Source: Flavobacteriales bacterium UBA2426
GTDB taxonomy: Bacteria; Bacteroidota; Bacteroidia; Flavobacteriales_F; PHOS-HE28
NCBI GenBank assembly: GCA_002342985.1
Contig: DDRC01000150.1
Span: 1 to 7,807, forward strand
Length of the DNA: 7,807 nt
Direction: 5' to 3'
The notes under the pieces were generated by a model. It saw only the letters and a program-made list of their open reading frames with translations. It was not told the origin of the DNA and ran no database searches. Shown here piece by piece: positions 1-7,807 of the stretch. The position numbers and the translations under genes are program-made. Each line of letters begins with the position of its first letter. Positions within the stretch are counted from its first letter, which is position 1.

Positions 1-1291
1 GGCGTGAGGCGGTGCAGATGGGCCGCTCGGTGAGCTCGGTGTTGCTGCTGAGGAACTCCTTGTAGCACGGGCTGCCCGGCCGTCCCTTGGCGATGCGGGC
101 CAGCCGTTGCTGCTCCGAGCTGCTCGGCCTGAAGTTGTGGAAGGGCACGCCCAGCGGTGAGGCGTTGCTGAGGAAGAAGTCCTCGGGACGGGCGTGGGTG
201 AGCTGGTGCAGGGTGGCCTCGTCCACGTTGGTGGCCTCGGGCACCAGCAGGAAGGGACTGCCCCACCCGGTGCCGTCCACGCCGTAGTGCTCCAGCAGGA
301 AGCGGTCCTCCGCCGACGTACCGATGCCGCCCTGTGCGGTGATGCGCTGCGGCGGCAGTTCTAGGAACACCGCCTTGCCCAGGCCCGCCAGCACCTCGTT
401 GCAGGTGGTGTACAGCTCCTGGGCCAGCGCGTTCCGGTGCTCGGCAAAGTCCTGCAGGATCGGCCCCATCAGCAGGCCGTCCGTCGCGAAGGCATGTCCG
501 CCGCAGTTGAGGCCCGATTCGATCCGGAACTCGGACACCCACACGCCCTTCTTCGCCAGCAAGCGCCCTTGCACCTGGGCCGAGCGCAGGTCGCTCACCT
601 TGAGGATGACCTTCTTGCGCAGCTTCCCTTCCGCATCGGGCAGGAAGTCGGCGAACTGCGCGATGTAGTTGTAGAGCCTGGGGTTGTAGCCCGCGCTGAG
701 CACCACGGCGGAGCTGAGTGTGCTGTTGGCGAACCCGCGGAAGGCGGCCATGGCATCGCAGAACGCATCGGGCAGGGGCACGCCATCCGGTCCGTAATTC
801 GTGGGATCGATCTTGGCCATGATGTTCACATCGATGGCGCCCGGCGTGATGCGCGCCCGCAAGGCCTCCTCTGCCATCTCGCGCTCGGGGCCCGGCGCCA
901 TGGCCATTACCTGCTGGTACCTTTCCTGCAAGGGTGAGCCCGGTGGCAAAAGCTCGAAGTACAAGCCGCTCTCCGCGCCGGGTGCCAGCGGCGTGGCCCG
1001 CACCCGCGCCGTGTTGCGCTCCACCAGACGCTGCAACAGGTCGAGGTAGGCCGTGATGCGCCGCGCGCGGTGGTCGGGGGAAGGTTTGGGGATGGCCTCG
1101 TAGGGCTCGTCGTTCAAGGCCGCGTGGTGCGCACGCATCCGTTCGATGAGCTCGTCCTCGATGATGGACACCACGGATGAGATGCCGAGATGGGCCACCT
1201 TCAACGGGGTGTCGATGGTATAGCCCAGCCCCATGACGGGGATGTGGAAGGTGTGGGGGCCGCGCACGGCCGCGGTTTCTGGGCTGCGCAT
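1..1291 (-). CDS. Conserved protein of unknown function, possible TIM-barrel-type fold; C-terminus cut by window edge
   Basis: An uninterrupted reading frame of 430 codons runs from the ATG at 1291 to the left edge with no stop, so the C-terminus is missing. I recognise the protein only as a conserved family I associate with Bacteroidota and cannot assign a function. Near the N-terminus (residues 16-45) is a conserved-looking block, HIPVMGLGYTIDTPLKVA followed by GISSVVSIIEDELIE. Further on are GLNCGGHAFATDGLLMGP (260-277), ITAQGGIGT (317-325), DGTGWGSPFLLVPEAT (339-354) and a cysteine-bearing end (SPCYKEF near 407-413, PICTAS near 424-429). The GGIGT plus GWGSPFLL pattern resembles the phosphate-binding end of FMN-type TIM barrels such as nitronate monooxygenases, but that is inference. 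No signal peptide or membrane segment is seen. The frame is open upstream: ATGs at 1339 and 1336 lie behind an AGGA and are alternative starts. I chose 1291 because the conserved block then begins about 15 residues in. It lies 139 nt downstream of nadB and may be in the same transcript. Confidence 0.75.
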   Translation of the reverse strand, partial: MRSPETAAVRGPHTFHIPVMGLGYTIDTPLKVAHLGISSVVSIIEDELIERMRAHHAALNDEPYEAIPKPSPDHRARRITAYLDLLQRLVERNTARVRATPLAPGAESGLYFELLPPGSPLQERYQQVMAMAPGPEREMAEEALRARITPGAIDVNIMAKIDPTNYGPDGVPLPDAFCDAMAAFRGFANSTLSSAVVLSAGYNPRLYNYIAQFADFLPDAEGKLRKKVILKVSDLRSAQVQGRLLAKKGVWVSEFRIESGLNCGGHAFATDGLLMGPILQDFAEHRNALAQELYTTCNEVLAGLGKAVFLELPPQRITAQGGIGTSAEDRFLLEHYGVDGTGWGSPFLLVPEATNVDEATLHQLTHARPEDFFLSNASPLGVPFHNFRPSSSEQQRLARIAKGRPGSPCYKEFLSSNTELTERPICTASR

Positions 1292-1430
1292 CACGCGAAG
1301 TTCCTGGGGAGCTTCATCACCGGAACTGATTCGCATCATATTCCTGCGATCATTCCTGATGAGAATCGCCCCGCACCGGCGGGCACTGTAACCGCACCAT
1401 GCCCCGCAATGGCCGGCTCTCCCCGTGCCA
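1292..1430 (-). other. Intergenic gap nadB to unknown gene, with small repeats
   Basis: This is the longest non-coding stretch in the window if the unknown gene starts at 1291. On the plus strand it holds a 7-base direct repeat, ATTCCTG, at 1340-1346 and 1352-1358. It also holds an imperfect inverted repeat at 1346-1369 (GCGAT-CA-TTC against GAATCGC around a CTGATGA loop). A short GC stem lies at 1370-1374/1379-1383 (CCCGC/GCGGG, 4-base loop), with no T-run after it in the direction of transcription. I see no convincing Bacteroidota-type -7 box (TAnnTTTG) and no clear terminator. The repeats could be an operator or chance. Confidence 0.3.
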
Positions 1431-2974
1431 TCACAGCTCAACGGGCTTCCGGTCCACCAGGTGATGGGTGCCTGCGCTGACAGGCTCTGCCAGGGCTCCT
1501 TCGAGCACCGCTCGAGCCACTGCGGCCAAATCCCGCAGATTGATGAGCTCCAGCGACCAGCGTCGGCGCACCCACATCGGCCCCAAGGCACGCTCGCACC
1601 TGGCCACCATCCGCATGGCCATCGCCAGCCCCTCGGGATCGCGCAACGTGCCGGCATGCATGGACATGGCATGACGCAGCGCGGAAATGGCGCGCAGTGC
1701 GCCCGTTGGCGCCGACCTCGACAGCTTCGATGGCCATTGGCGCCGTGGCAGCGAGCCTCCCTCGCAATGCGGTGCTTCACGGATGGCATCGGCGGCGCGG
1801 CGCGGGATGACGAGCGCTTCGAGCAGCGAATTCGACGCCAGGCGATCCGCACCATGCAGTCCGGTGCCAGCGCATTCCCCCAGTGCGTAGAGCCCGCTCA
1901 GGGCGGTACGCCCGCTGTCGTCGGTGGCGATGCCGCCGCAGAGGTAATGCGCTGCCGGCATCACCGGAAGCGGATCGCGCCCGGGCACCAGGCCGATCCG
2001 TCGGCAATCGCGGTCGATGGCAGGGAACTCCCGCATGAAGCGGGCGGTGCCGATGGGACCGGCATCGAGCAGTGCATACGGCAATCCCGATCGCCTCATC
2101 TCCTCCTGTATCGCGCGGGCCACCACATTGCGCGGCGCAAGGTCGCCAGATGGATGCACGCCATCCATCAGCGGCCGGCCATCGTGGCGCAGCAGGCGTG
2201 CGCCCGCACCCCGCACCGCTTCGCTGATGAGCGGCACCTGACCCTGCGCACCGGTGTGCAGCGCAGTGGGGTGGAACTGGACGAAGGCCATGTCGCGCAC
2301 CGGGACGCCGGCGCGCACCGCCATCGCGATGCCATCACCCGTTGCATCCGGCGGATTGGTTGTGTGCATGAAGACCTGTCCGATCCCTCCGGTGGCCAGC
2401 ACCACCGCATCAGCGAACCGGTCGTGCATGTCGCCCGTGGCCAGGTCGATGGCGCGCACACCGATGCACCGCCTCTCGTCGCCCTCCCTCACCAGGAGGT
2501 CGACCACGCGCTGCCCTTCCATCAACGTGACTGAAGGCTCATCGCGCACTTGACGGCGCAGCACCCTTACGATCTCCTCACCGGTGCGGTCGAGATGATG
2601 CACCACGCGGGCAGCGCTGTGCCCACCCTCCCGCGCCAGAAGCAGGTGGCCATCGGCATCGGCATCGAAGCGCGCCCCTTGGGCGAGCAATTCCCTGATC
2701 ACCGCCGGCGCCTGGCGAACCACGAGCTCCACGATCCTCCGGTCATTCCGCCCCTCACCCACCCGGAGGGTATCCCCGATATGCCGCTCGAAGCTGTCCC
2801 CCCCGTCCATCACGGCCGCCACCCCCCCTTGAGCGGCGTAGGAGCTGCTACCCTGGACCGGTGCCTTGGTGAGCATCACGATGGACATACCGCCATGCCC
2901 GGCCGTCAGTGCCAGTCGGGCCGCGCAAGCCATGCCTGCGATCCCGCCCCCCACCACGATCACCTCCCTCGGTC

Positions 2975-2978
<4 letters not shown>
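1431..2978 (-). CDS. nadB: L-aspartate oxidase (NadB)
   Basis: FAD enzyme, 515 residues (usual length about 510-540), that oxidises L-aspartate to iminoaspartate with O2 or fumarate as acceptor. This is the first step of de novo NAD synthesis, in the cytoplasm. Visible signatures: the dinucleotide-binding GGGIAG at residues 10-15; SSYAAQGGVAA (45-55), which packs on FAD; REGGHS (116-121); DATGDGIAMA (211-220); FHPTAL (235-240); LAPRNVVARAI (280-290); PAAHYLCGGI (341-350); and GLHGADRLASNSLLEAL (373-389). The catalytic residues inferred from E. coli NadB are present: H236, R283 and H344. One small oddity is APRN where APRD is usual. The C-terminal helical domain (about 410-515) is complete. 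The ATG at 2978 overlaps the nadA stop by four bases (ATGA), which fixes the start and suggests translational coupling. Its product is passed directly to NadA, encoded just upstream. No nadC is seen in this window. Confidence 0.97.
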
Positions 2979-3945
<967 letters not shown>

Positions 3946-3949
<4 letters not shown>

Positions 3950-5316
3950 GGCCTTGATTCCCCTGTGCGGGCCGCCCCCTGCACGAGGGGTTCATGCTGA
4001 GCGCTCTGGAGGAGGCGTGGCGACCAGGCCGCGCGGAGCAAGGCCACGGCCACGGCACCCAAGCCGGTCATCACGCCGACTCCCGCCACGGCGAAGGCAA
4101 TGAGCAGCGGCTGCAGCGGCTGCATCAGCGCTTGGTGATCGGTGATGCCCAACGCCGTGGATCGCCAGCCCTTGATGGCCCCTGTCGCGAGCAGCGCCAG
4201 CCAGAAGATGAGCAGGCTGCCCATGGCCAACCGGCGTCCGAGGTCGATCCATCGCTCCCCAACCCCTCTGACGCCGGCATGCAGCAGGTGGGCCAGCGCG
4301 CCCAGCAGGATCATGGTATTGATGCCGATGGTCGCTCCCATGGCATGCGCCACAGTGATGTGCGTGCCGTGCGTGTAGCGGTTGATCGCGGGAATCGACA
4401 TGAGGAGCGCGAGGAAGAGGTTGAGGAACACCCACACCTCCGCCGCGAACAGGAAGCGATAGGCGACCCGGTGCCCAAAGCGGCCGCGCTCGGCCAGCTT
4501 GGCGCGGAACCCCCGCACGATGCCGATGAGCAGGACCCATTCCGCCATGCTGATCCCATAGGCCAGGTGTCGTATCCACGAGGCCGTGGGCGCGTTGTAG
4601 ATATGATGGCCCCAGTTGAACATGAGGTTCGAGAGACCGAGGAACCAGAAGGCGAAGGCCCGCGGGCCACGCGCCAGGCCCTCATCCCCGCTGATGCGCA
4701 CCATCAGGTAGAGCGCCGTGCCGTAGATCATCTGGTTCCAGGCGCCCACCATGGCGCCGTTGGACTTCCATTGCACGATGAGCTCACGCATGTAATTCTC
4801 CCTGAACCAGGGGATCTGCCAGAGATTCTGCTCCACGAAGGTGATTAGGAAGAACACCACTCCCGTGGTCCACATCCATACGTAGAGCGGCGGGTCGGAA
4901 TCACGTCGGTGCCAGCTCCTCAGGTAGTCCAGCAGCAGCAACAGCCAGGCCCCCAGGAGCGGGAAAGCGATCATCGGCGGGAACTCCCAGTACTCGCGTC
5001 CGCCGAAGCGCATGGCGCCGTAGGAGCCGAATACCAGCACAAGCGACACCGACCAGACGACCAGGAAGGCCGTGTGCAGTGCCGTGGACCGAGCAGCTCC
5101 GAAAGCATCGTCCTTGAAGCGCAGCACCACGGCTGACGCACCGGTGATGATCCAGAACAGCGCCGCTGACACATGCATCGGCCGTAATTGCTGGAACGGC
5201 AGCACAGCAGCCGCCTCCGGCGACAGGTAAGCGAGCGCGGCCACCACCCCGAGCACGAGCGCCACAAGGAGCATCGCCAGGGCGAGCGTGACATGCCAGC
5301 GGACAACGCCCGTCAT
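3946..5316 (-). CDS. norB: NorB-like heme-copper reductase subunit I with altered metal ligands
   Basis: Integral membrane protein, 456 residues from the ATG at 5316, with about 12 hydrophobic segments as in heme-copper oxidase/NO reductase subunit I. Aligned by eye with Paracoccus and Pseudomonas NorB it shares the start (YLSPE...LPFQQLRPMH), GHH and YTHGTHIT blocks. Conserved: H48 (low-spin heme b), H237 and H238 (FeB), E259 (equivalent to P. aeruginosa E280) and H324 (heme b3). Replaced: N186 at the first FeB histidine (P. aeruginosa H207), V190 at the FeB glutamate (E211), N194 at a nearby conserved Glu, and M326 at the second heme b histidine (H349). Automated pipelines may call it cbb3 subunit I, but the NorC-type partner favours NorB. 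The ATG at 5316 has GGAG five bases upstream and overlaps the norC stop; a longer frame would need a TTG at 5346. It presumably takes electrons from the adjacent cytochrome c. The reaction is uncertain: NO reduction, another nitrogen oxide or oxygen reaction, or a sensing role. Confidence 0.83.
5313..5316 (-). promoter_or_regulatory. ATGA stop/start overlap, norC to norB-like gene
   Basis: The minus-strand ATGA merges the TGA of the cytochrome gene with the ATG of subunit I. A GGAG lies five bases before the ATG. This decides the subunit I start in favour of 5316 over the TTG at 5346 and indicates coupled synthesis of the two subunits. Confidence 0.85.
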
Positions 5317-5708
5317 CGCGGCTCCAGGATATAGGTGCCCGTCCAATGCACCGCCTCAGCCGGGACGCGGTTGCGGCCCGACCGGTCCACCCAGGCCAGG
5401 AAGGCGACCAGGTCATCCAGCTCACGGTCATCGAGGTCATGCGCCGGCATTCGCCCGGTGCCGTAGCGGACGAAGGTCCGTATGCGCTCGGGGCCTTGGT
5501 CGCCGTGCGCATTGGTAAGGTCCGGGCCCATGTATCCACCGAGCCCGTAGAGCTGGTGGCAGCCCACGCAGTTGCTCTCCTGCCACACCCGCATCCCGGA
5601 CCGGACCTCCGCGCCAGCGATGTCGCTCCGCCCGCTGCCCTGGTAGGCGAACCATGACCCGGCGCCATAGGCGACGAGCAGACCGATGAGGACATGACGC
5701 TTCCACAT
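5313..5708 (-). CDS. norC: NorC-like membrane-anchored monoheme cytochrome c
   Basis: A 131-residue protein with one N-terminal membrane anchor (about residues 5-22) and a single c-type cytochrome domain facing the periplasm. The heme attachment motif is CVGCH (C47, C50, H51) in the context WQESNCVGCHQLYGLGGYMG, followed by PDLTN, typical of NorC. M87 in GRMPAH is the likely distal heme ligand, by comparison with the RKM motif of Paracoccus NorC. DDLVAFLAWVD (98-108) matches the last cytochrome helix of NorC. It is slightly shorter than classical NorC (about 145-150). Its likely role is to pass electrons from periplasmic donors to the NorB-like subunit encoded next, with which its gene overlaps by four bases. 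No clear Shine-Dalgarno sequence precedes the ATG at 5708, which is common in Bacteroidota. Unlike its partner, its cofactor ligands all look intact, so the complex is probably functional. Confidence 0.87.
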   Translation of the reverse strand: MWKRHVLIGLLVAYGAGSWFAYQGSGRSDIAGAEVRSGMRVWQESNCVGCHQLYGLGGYMGPDLTNAHGDQGPERIRTFVRYGTGRMPAHDLDDRELDDLVAFLAWVDRSGRNRVPAEAVHWTGTYILEPR

Positions 5709-5766
5709 GGCGGTGATGCCCGCAAATATCGGACTTTACCATCCGTATATGATGACCGATATCAGT
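5709..5766 (-). promoter_or_regulatory. Putative promoter/operator region ahead of norC-norB-nadA-nadB
   Basis: This 58-nt gap between nrdJ and norC is the only non-coding space before the four-gene operon and is visibly more AT-rich than its surroundings. It contains a 7-base inverted repeat, ATATCGG at 5726-5732 and CCGATAT at 5756-5762, separated by 23 bases. On the minus strand GATATTTG lies about 20 bases before the ATG and differs by one base from the Bacteroidota -7 consensus TAnnTTTG. No matching -33 TTG element is obvious. No FNR-type TTGAT-N4-ATCAA site is seen. No T-rich terminator for nrdJ is seen either, so read-through from nrdJ is possible. Confidence 0.35.
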
Positions 5767-7807
5767 CTATCCGCACTTCGTGCTCCCGCAGCTCCGGCAC
5801 TTCAGGCAGCCCTCCTCGTAGTAGAGCCCCTCCGTGTCGCCGCAATCCGGACAGGTCCGCCCCTTTGCCTGCGTGCCATCGGGGATGTAGCGCTGCAGCG
5901 CCCTCACCACCCCGTTCTTCCAGGTGTTCAGCGTGGCATCATAGAGATGGAGATTGGCCACCACGTCCACCACCTGGGGCAACGGCATCCCCTGCCGCAG
6001 CATGCCGCTGATGAGGATGGCGTAGTTCCAGAACTCCGGATTGAAGGTCCGGCTCAAGCCCTGCACTGTGACCCTGTAATCGTCCGCATCGGCGTACTCC
6101 AAGTCGTAGATGCTCTTGTCGCGCTTGGGGTCGCGGCGTTTCACCACCCATCCGCGGCTCACCCATTTGGGCAGCTCGAACCCGCCATTCGCCTTGCCCG
6201 TGAATATCTCGTAGGGCTTGCCGTCAAGGAGCCCCACCACGGCGATCCACGGCTCGGTCTCGTTATGGAAGCGCAGCACATCGGCCTCGAGGCGCTCGGG
6301 GCGCTTCACCGGCTGGTGCGCCGCGTCCTTCTTCTCATCGGTGGAGACGAGGACACCGCTCCGGCTGCCATCCCTGTACACCGTGATGCCCTTCAATCCT
6401 TGATGCCAGGCCTCCAGGTAGATGCCGCCCACCTCCTCCACCGTCGCCGTTGAAGGCAGGTTGATGGTGCTGCTGATGGAATGCGTGGTGTACTTCTGCA
6501 CCACGGCCTGCATCCTCACGCGCCTGTGCCAGTCGATGTCGTTCGCCGTGGCTCCGGCGTAAGGGCTCTCCTTTCCATCGGTCCTTCCGGTCGCCTTCAT
6601 CCAGTCCAGCAGCCGAGGGTGGTGCACCGTGAACTCCTCCCACTGGTCCCCGAGCGCATCGGTGAAGCTCACCTTGGCCTTGGGATCGCCCGGCACCACC
6701 TTGCGGCGCCGCGTATAGCCCAGCATGTACACCGGCTCGATCCCGCTGCTGGTGCGCGTGAGCAGGCTCAGCGTGCCCGTGGGCGCCACCGTGCTCAGGC
6801 TGATGTTCCGCCTGCCGTGCCGCATCATGCGGTCATGCACCTCCGGCAGTTCACGCTCCAGCATGCCGACGAACTCCGAGGTGCGCTCGATGGCGGGATC
6901 GAAGCCCTCGAAGGCGCCCCGCTCGATGGCCATATCGATGCTGCTGTCGAACTCCGCGCGGCATTTGGTACGCATGATGTCCTCCGCGGCCTCGATGGCC
7001 GCGTCGCTGTCGTACTTCAGGTTGAGCGCCGCCAATGCATCGGCCAGCCCCGTGAAGCCAAGCCCGGTCCGGCGCCCCTTGCGCCCCGTCTCCCGCAGCA
7101 GCTGCCAGGTCTCGCGCTCCACGCGCTTCACATCATCGGGCTCGGGGTCGCTCTCCACTTTGGCCAGGATGCGGTCCACGGCCTCCAGCTCCAGGTCCAC
7201 CAGGTCATCCATCAGCCGCTGCGCCTCGTAGGCGACTGCGGCGAAGCGCTCGTGGTCGAACCAGGCGCGCACCGTGAAGGGGTCGTTGACGAAGCTGTAG
7301 AGGTTGATGGCCATGAGCCGGCAGCTGTCGCCGCCCTGCATGGCGATCTCGCTGCACGGATTCGTGCTCTCATTGCGGAACCCCGGATACACTGAACTGG
7401 TGGAGTACCGGTGCTGGCGGTCCCAGAGGATGATTCCGGGCTCAGCCGTGCGGTGCGCGCATTGGATGAGCGTGGCCCACAGGTCGCGCGCCTTCACCGT
7501 GCGGGTGACCGACGGCACAGCTGCATCGATCGGCCACCGCAGCGCGAACTCCCCATCGGCCTCGACCGCCCGGAGGAACTCATCGCTGACCCGCACGCTG
7601 ATGTTCGCGCCGGTCACCTTGCTGAGGTCCTGCTTGATGGTGATGAAGCGCTCCACATCCGGATGCGCGATGTCCATGGTGAGCATGAGCGCCCCTCTCC
7701 TGCCCTTCTGCGCCACTTCCCGGGTGGTGTTGCTGAAGCGCTCCATGAAGCTCACCGCGCCCGTGCTCGTGCGGGCCGCGTTGCTCACCACGGCGCCCTC
7801 GGGGCGC
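5767..7807 (-). CDS. nrdJ: Adenosylcobalamin-dependent (class II) ribonucleotide reductase, N-terminus cut by window edge
   Basis: The visible 679 residues are the C-terminal part of a class II ribonucleotide reductase, which makes deoxyribonucleotides using a cobalamin-generated thiyl radical and needs no oxygen. The frame is open to the right edge (residues before the GTG at 7791 read RPEGA and fit the family), so the start and the first redox cysteine lie outside. Numbering the visible part: VSNAARTSTGAVSFMERF near 7-24; NPCSE at about 149-153, with the radical cysteine C151 and E153; GDSCRL near 159-164, with the second redox cysteine C162; and APTGTLSLL near 341-349, followed by SSGIEP, the substrate-phosphate region. 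The C-terminal part (from about 500) is the extra domain typical of NrdJ. It ends in six cysteines, CPDC at 652-655 then CLKCRSC with a final KCG, a zinc-ribbon-like tail that probably serves re-reduction of the active site. It lies 58 nt upstream of norC. Confidence 0.95.
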   Translation of the reverse strand, partial: RPEGAVVSNAARTSTGAVSFMERFSNTTREVAQKGRRGALMLTMDIAHPDVERFITIKQDLSKVTGANISVRVSDEFLRAVEADGEFALRWPIDAAVPSVTRTVKARDLWATLIQCAHRTAEPGIILWDRQHRYSTSSVYPGFRNESTNPCSEIAMQGGDSCRLMAINLYSFVNDPFTVRAWFDHERFAAVAYEAQRLMDDLVDLELEAVDRILAKVESDPEPDDVKRVERETWQLLRETGRKGRRTGLGFTGLADALAALNLKYDSDAAIEAAEDIMRTKCRAEFDSSIDMAIERGAFEGFDPAIERTSEFVGMLERELPEVHDRMMRHGRRNISLSTVAPTGTLSLLTRTSSGIEPVYMLGYTRRRKVVPGDPKAKVSFTDALGDQWEEFTVHHPRLLDWMKATGRTDGKESPYAGATANDIDWHRRVRMQAVVQKYTTHSISSTINLPSTATVEEVGGIYLEAWHQGLKGITVYRDGSRSGVLVSTDEKKDAAHQPVKRPERLEADVLRFHNETEPWIAVVGLLDGKPYEIFTGKANGGFELPKWVSRGWVVKRRDPKRDKSIYDLEYADADDYRVTVQGLSRTFNPEFWNYAILISGMLRQGMPLPQVVDVVANLHLYDATLNTWKNGVVRALQRYIPDGTQAKGRTCPDCGDTEGLYYEEGCLKCRSCGSTKCG

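Noticed and set aside
1370..1383. GC hairpin CCCGC/GCGGG as a terminator after nadB
   Set aside because: The stem is only five base pairs and is followed by GCGATTCTC, not a T-run, so it does not meet the pattern of an intrinsic terminator.
1425..2534. Long plus-strand open frame (369 codons) opposite nadB
   Set aside because: Its translation is rich in His, Arg, Pro and Ala with no recognisable motif, and it lies antisense to an unambiguous NadB. GC-rich codons on one strand often leave such open frames on the other.
5317..5346. N-terminal extension of the norB-like gene to a TTG at 5346
   Set aside because: The ATG at 5316 has GGAG at good spacing, forms the same ATGA overlap as the other operon junctions, and gives an N-terminus like that of known NorB. 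The extension would lie inside the norC coding sequence.
6481..7395. Plus-strand open frame (304 codons) opposite nrdJ, and a similar one at 3994-4848 opposite the norB-like gene
   Set aside because: Both are antisense to strongly conserved coding sequence and have composition typical of GC-rich shadow frames.

Overview
The window is one dense block of six genes, all on the minus strand, so it reads right to left. It is GC-rich (by eye well above 60%), with almost no intergenic space. The unnamed protein at the left end resembles a family I associate with Bacteroidota. The weak Shine-Dalgarno sequences at several starts and the NrdJ type also fit a high-GC member of that phylum, for example a Flavobacteriales-like lineage. 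This placement is an inference from protein style, not a search result.

Layout in transcription order: (1) 7807-5767, the C-terminal 679 residues of an adenosylcobalamin-dependent class II ribonucleotide reductase (nrdJ), whose start lies beyond the right edge. (2) A 58-nt gap with an imperfectly placed inverted repeat. (3) 5708-5313, a small membrane-anchored cytochrome c of the NorC type. (4) 5316-3946, a 12-helix heme-copper-superfamily subunit I of the NorB type. (5) 3949-2975, quinolinate synthase (nadA). (6) 2978-1431, L-aspartate oxidase (nadB). (7) A 139-nt gap. (8) 1291-1, a conserved protein of unknown function whose C-terminus lies beyond the left edge.

The four middle genes (norC, norB, nadA, nadB) are joined by three successive 4-base ATGA stop/start overlaps. 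They therefore look like one translationally coupled operon. NadB and NadA make the NAD precursor quinolinate: NadB oxidises aspartate to iminoaspartate, and the oxygen-sensitive [4Fe-4S] enzyme NadA condenses it with dihydroxyacetone phosphate. Coupling them to a NorBC-like membrane reductase joins a respiratory or NO-handling module to de novo NAD synthesis. The class II ribonucleotide reductase next door is oxygen-independent and fits a facultative or micro-oxic lifestyle.

The most unusual observation is in the NorB-like subunit. It keeps the heme b3 ligand, two of the three FeB histidines and the NorB fold. By hand alignment it has Asn where the third FeB histidine should be, Val where the FeB glutamate should be, and Met where the second low-spin heme b histidine should be. 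The NorC partner keeps all its heme ligands. This argues for a distinct, probably functional, family rather than a standard NO reductase or a cbb3 oxidase.
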